Shown one piece after another: positions 6,107-6,145 of a stretch of 6,145 nt of DNA. Position numbers and translations under genes: made by a program. Positions within the stretch are counted from its first letter, which is position 1, and every line of letters begins with the position of its first letter. Origin of the DNA: Prevotellaceae bacterium (GTDB lineage: Bacteria; Bacteroidota; Bacteroidia; Bacteroidales; Bacteroidaceae); NCBI GenBank assembly GCA_022508635.1, contig JAFLUV010000011.1:17466-23610 (forward strand), read 5' to 3'. Under the pieces are notes generated by a model. The model had not been told where the DNA came from. It made no database searches and worked only from the letters and a program-made list of their open reading frames with translations.

Positions 6107-6145
6107 GAAATCTTACAATTTGTTAAGGAAGTGAATACAAGGTCT

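Overview
The window looks like a piece of a Bacteroidota (Bacteroidales, Prevotella/Bacteroides-like) chromosome. The evidence is a textbook Bacteroidota promoter (TTTG, 20 bp, TATCTTTG) at the right edge, very AT-rich leaders mostly without Shine-Dalgarno sequences, a lipoprotein family 3 glycoside hydrolase of the beta-xylosidase/beta-glucosidase type, and a 'family 9-like' carbohydrate-binding protein of a kind I know mainly from this phylum. Genus cannot be fixed from this sequence.

All six genes lie on the minus strand, so transcription runs from high to low coordinates. A promoter at 6075-6106 drives an exported, extremely Lys/Glu/Ala-rich coiled-coil protein (5021-6049). After 33 bp comes a CBM9-like domain protein (4334-4987). 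Its stop codon overlaps the start of a CDP-alcohol phosphatidyltransferase (3432-4337) in an ATGA, and that gene's stop overlaps the start of an IspD/TarI-family cytidylyltransferase (2722-3435) in a second ATGA. These last three genes are almost certainly co-transcribed and translationally coupled.

A 129-bp AT-rich gap (2593-2721) without a recognisable promoter separates this block from a RidA-family imine deaminase (2218-2592). A further 36-bp AT-rich spacer leads to the GH3 lipoprotein (70-2181). Past the GH3 stop codon the left edge holds a 22-bp-period array of degenerate palindromes (1-65) that probably continues outside the window.

The most interesting unit is the cytidylyltransferase plus CDP-alcohol phosphotransferase pair. 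One enzyme family makes CDP-alcohols and the other consumes them. The cytidylyltransferase departs from classical IspD at several positions, and the phosphotransferase has the last aspartate of its signature displaced by one residue. This pair could make an uncharacterised phospho-alcohol lipid or phosphodiester product rather than serving only isoprenoid synthesis. That is a hypothesis from gene order and motifs, not something the sequence proves.
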